A stretch of 64,000 bases of DNA from Trichoplax sp. H2. Taxonomy: Eukaryota; Placozoa; Uniplacotomia; Trichoplacea. Position numbers and translations under genes: made by a program. This document shows, in pieces, positions 61,691 to 64,000 of the stretch. Below the pieces are notes generated by a model, which saw only the letters and a program-made list of their open reading frames with translations, was not told the origin of the DNA and did no database searches. The stretch is taken from NCBI GenBank assembly GCA_003344405.1, contig NOWV01000025.1, positions 248,001 to 312,000 of the forward strand, given 5' to 3'. Numbering within the stretch: the first letter of the stretch is position 1; each line of letters begins with the position of its first letter.

Positions 61691-62261
61691 ATCATGGAGG
61701 CTTATACAATTTCAATTTTCCTATCCATTAATATTAAATCATTCAGAATTGTATTTCCATCATTCTATCCAATTCTCCCTTGTCATGTGGCCGGAAGATT
61801 TTAATTTTTTTATGAATGGGACAGTATCCTATTTTAATATATACTGTAGATATGTTAAAATAGCGTTATGATCATTCGCTTGATTTCTATCTTGGAATAC
61901 CACAAGATGACAACCATCTTCTACTTGCCATGAACTAATAAACTACTTCAAAGGAGTACCAATGGAGGATAACATGGCTACTCTATTTCTTCTTAGCCGT
62001 TGAATACAAAGATTTCCATTTTGATTTCCTTCTTGACTAGTAGATTACTACGGTTAAATAGACATTTCTATCAACAATATATTGTCCATCAACATCCATG
62101 GACTACCACAAAGTCTGTTTCCAGTAGTTTACATTTCATTTCTACTTAGCAAAAAGAAGTGATTGAAAGATTCAATTTTCATTCCCTGTAGTTGATCTTT
62201 GCCATGAAAGGGTGGCTAAGGCAAAGTAGCCGAACCATCAATATTATTCATCATCCTGTTG

Positions 62262-62640
62262 AATTTCTACCTTGGATGGAGCGATTGAAAATATTATTTT
62301 CAAGATAAGTTTAGCAACCTTCTCATGGATGATTCTTTGGCATTTCTACCTTGGATGGATTGATCGAAAAGAATATTTTCAATCGGGACAAGATTGTCGT
62401 AGAAACCTTCTCATGGATGATACTGTTGTATTTTTACTGTGGATGCTGAGTCATTGAAAATGGTATTCTCAATGAGGACAAGATGGAAACTTTCCTATCG
62501 GTGAATCTATTGACGAGTATTTCTACCTAGGATTGAAAATGTACTTGACAACAAAGTAGAAACCTTCTCATTAATAATCCTGTTGTATTTCTACCTTGGA
62601 TTGGACGATAGCAAATCTTTTCTTGGACCCATCAAATGCT
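62262..62640. repeat. Five-unit diverged tandem repeat, about 68-89 bp
   Basis: The anchor ATTTCTACCTTGGATGG and variants occur at 62262, 62342, 62430, 62519 and 62587, with shared ACCTTCTCATGGATGATNCT-like and GAAAATATTTTCAA blocks. Confidence 0.8.
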
Positions 62641-63159
62641 GGAAAAAAGTAAAAATAGGCGAAAAAAATGGCCGTATCGAAGGTAACTCAAGTATCATCA
62701 TCCTATCGATTTCTACTGGATGATAGATTGCAGCTACAAATCATCGTCATCGCCCATCTGCAGAACAAGTAGTGCAATATACTAGTGACAAAGTTGAATA
62801 TCATGATCTATTTCTATCAAGGGAAGAATAACAACTTTGAAATTATTTTCTTTGCCGTCACGATAGGGACCAAAGCGATCAAATAGGCTAGTGACAAAGT
62901 ACAATATCATGATGATATCCATTTCTATCCATAGATTATTATTGGAAGATGGAAATGTTTTGGCTATTGATCCTTTGAAGGGTCTAGTGATGCCAAATTT
63001 ACAATATCTTTTTACAAAGTCCAATGATTGACTAAAAGTATTTTCATCATCATGTCTCTATCTGTCCTACAAGATGGAAATATTTTGGCTATTGATGCAC
63101 AACCTTCTCTTAAGAGTCTAGTGATGTCCAATGGCGGTAAGTTAGTTTATGACTAAACG

Positions 63160-63800
63160 TATAATCATTTTTGGCCTACGGTTGGAAATTTTCTGTTGGT
63201 TATAGACCTCGAGCATCCTTTTGGCAAGGGATGTGAAATGGCAGTGACAAAGTTGATGAATAAAAGAATGATCATCATGTCCTTGTCTATCCTTAGACTA
63301 TCATCAGCAACTTTCTTTTGGTGATCGAGAAAGCCACCACATTCTTTTCGCCAGGGATGTAAAATAGCAGTGACCAAATTGATAAATAAAAGTCGGATTA
63401 TTCTTAGACTACGATTGGAAACTTTCTTCTGGTTACAGACCTACAGAATCCTTTTGGCAAGTGATGTCAAATGGCAGTAACAAAGTTCATGAAGAAAGGC
63501 ATCATGTCCCTCTCTACCCTTAGACGGCCATTAGCAATTTTCTTCTGCTTCTAAACTGACAACATCCTTTTAGCAAGTGATGTAAAATGGCAGCAACTAA
63601 GTTGATGAATACAGGTATGATCATGGTGTCCCTATCTACCCTTAGACTATTGTTGGGAAATTTTCTTCTAGTTATAAACCCCAATATGCTTTTAATAAGT
63701 GGTGTAAAATGGCAGTAACCACATTGATGAATAAAGAATTATCATACGACTATCTAGCCGTAGACTGTTATTGGAAATTTTCTTCTGGTGTTCAACCTCT
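63160..63800. repeat. Five- to six-unit tandem repeat, about 107-126 bp
   Basis: The anchor AAATGGCAGTGACAAAGTTG and variants occur at 63236, 63362, 63469, 63585 and 63707. Each unit also has CCTTAGACTAT(C/T), AACTTTCTTCTGGTTA and CCTTTTGGCAAGTGATGT blocks. Diverged related blocks (GTGACAAAGTTGA) appear already at about 62790 and 62890. Confidence 0.85.
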
Positions 63801-64000
63801 ACGATAGTGATCGTGATTGGCATTTTTGAGGATGGAAAAAATTGAAAGACGATGTTAAACTCTCCTCATCGCATGTACTGATAGTTTACAAAATCAATTG
63901 AAAAGGATAACTAAGAAAGGAAATGGGGGGTTGCTTATTCAAATGGTAAAACAAACTTCGATGGAAAACAGACTCAAGCTCGTTTAAAAATTGACATATG
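63801..64000. other. Window edge, no feature seen
   Basis: Purine-rich, AT-rich sequence without a recognisable exon. The window ends in non-coding DNA. Confidence 0.5.

Noticed and set aside
61059-63377. Several 60-90-codon ORFs on both strands
   Set aside because: They lie inside satellite arrays and repeat with the array period.
1-64000. CRISPR arrays, operons, bacterial insertion sequences, rRNA or tRNA genes
   Set aside because: No direct-repeat/spacer pattern, no contiguous bacterial-style ORFs, and no recognisable structural RNA. Splice-dependent animal genes show the window is nuclear eukaryotic DNA.

Overview
The window is eukaryotic and almost certainly animal. It is AT-rich, every recognisable protein is split into short exons with GT-AG introns, and the proteins are metazoan types: two immunoglobulin/fibronectin-III single-pass receptors and a Dixin (CH, coiled coil and DIX domains). 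The short introns, AT-richness and archaic animal gene set suggest a placozoan such as Trichoplax or a relative, but this is inference from style; a sponge or another early-branching animal is not excluded.

Layout. 1-8.04 kb: no gene recognised. It holds palindromic TACTGTAC-type pentamer repeats and a tandem array of about 210-270 bp units (1751-2705). 8095-14808 (+): a 15-exon receptor model of about 1406 aa (signal peptide, eight Ig domains, one FN3, one membrane helix, long Ser/Arg/Tyr-rich tail). 14.8-17.5 kb: short convergent spacer with both 3' UTRs. 17515-24310 (-): a 13-exon receptor model of about 1213 aa (signal peptide, four Ig, two FN3, membrane helix, long basic, Tyr- and His-rich tail). 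24.3-48.2 kb: about 24 kb without a convincing gene, filled by many unrelated local tandem arrays with monomers mostly of 90-190 bp, plus one isolated exon-like ORF at 41061-41258. 48232-56494 (-): a Dixin (DIXDC1) homologue of about 612 aa, with CH exons at the high-coordinate end and DIX exons at the low-coordinate end. 56.5-64 kb: upstream of Dixin, again tandem arrays (59.8-61.7, 62.2-62.6 and 63.2-63.8 kb) and a perfect 18-bp inverted repeat at 59481-59519.

The exon models were built by joining splice sites whose phases agree. Both receptor models keep one open frame from ATG to stop. In Dixin one junction, between 48965 and 50183, has a phase conflict and is left open. The two receptors are probably cell-surface adhesion or recognition molecules. 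Dixin is a cytoplasmic Wnt/Dishevelled-pathway and cytoskeletal adaptor. Nothing in the sequence links it functionally to the receptors beyond proximity.
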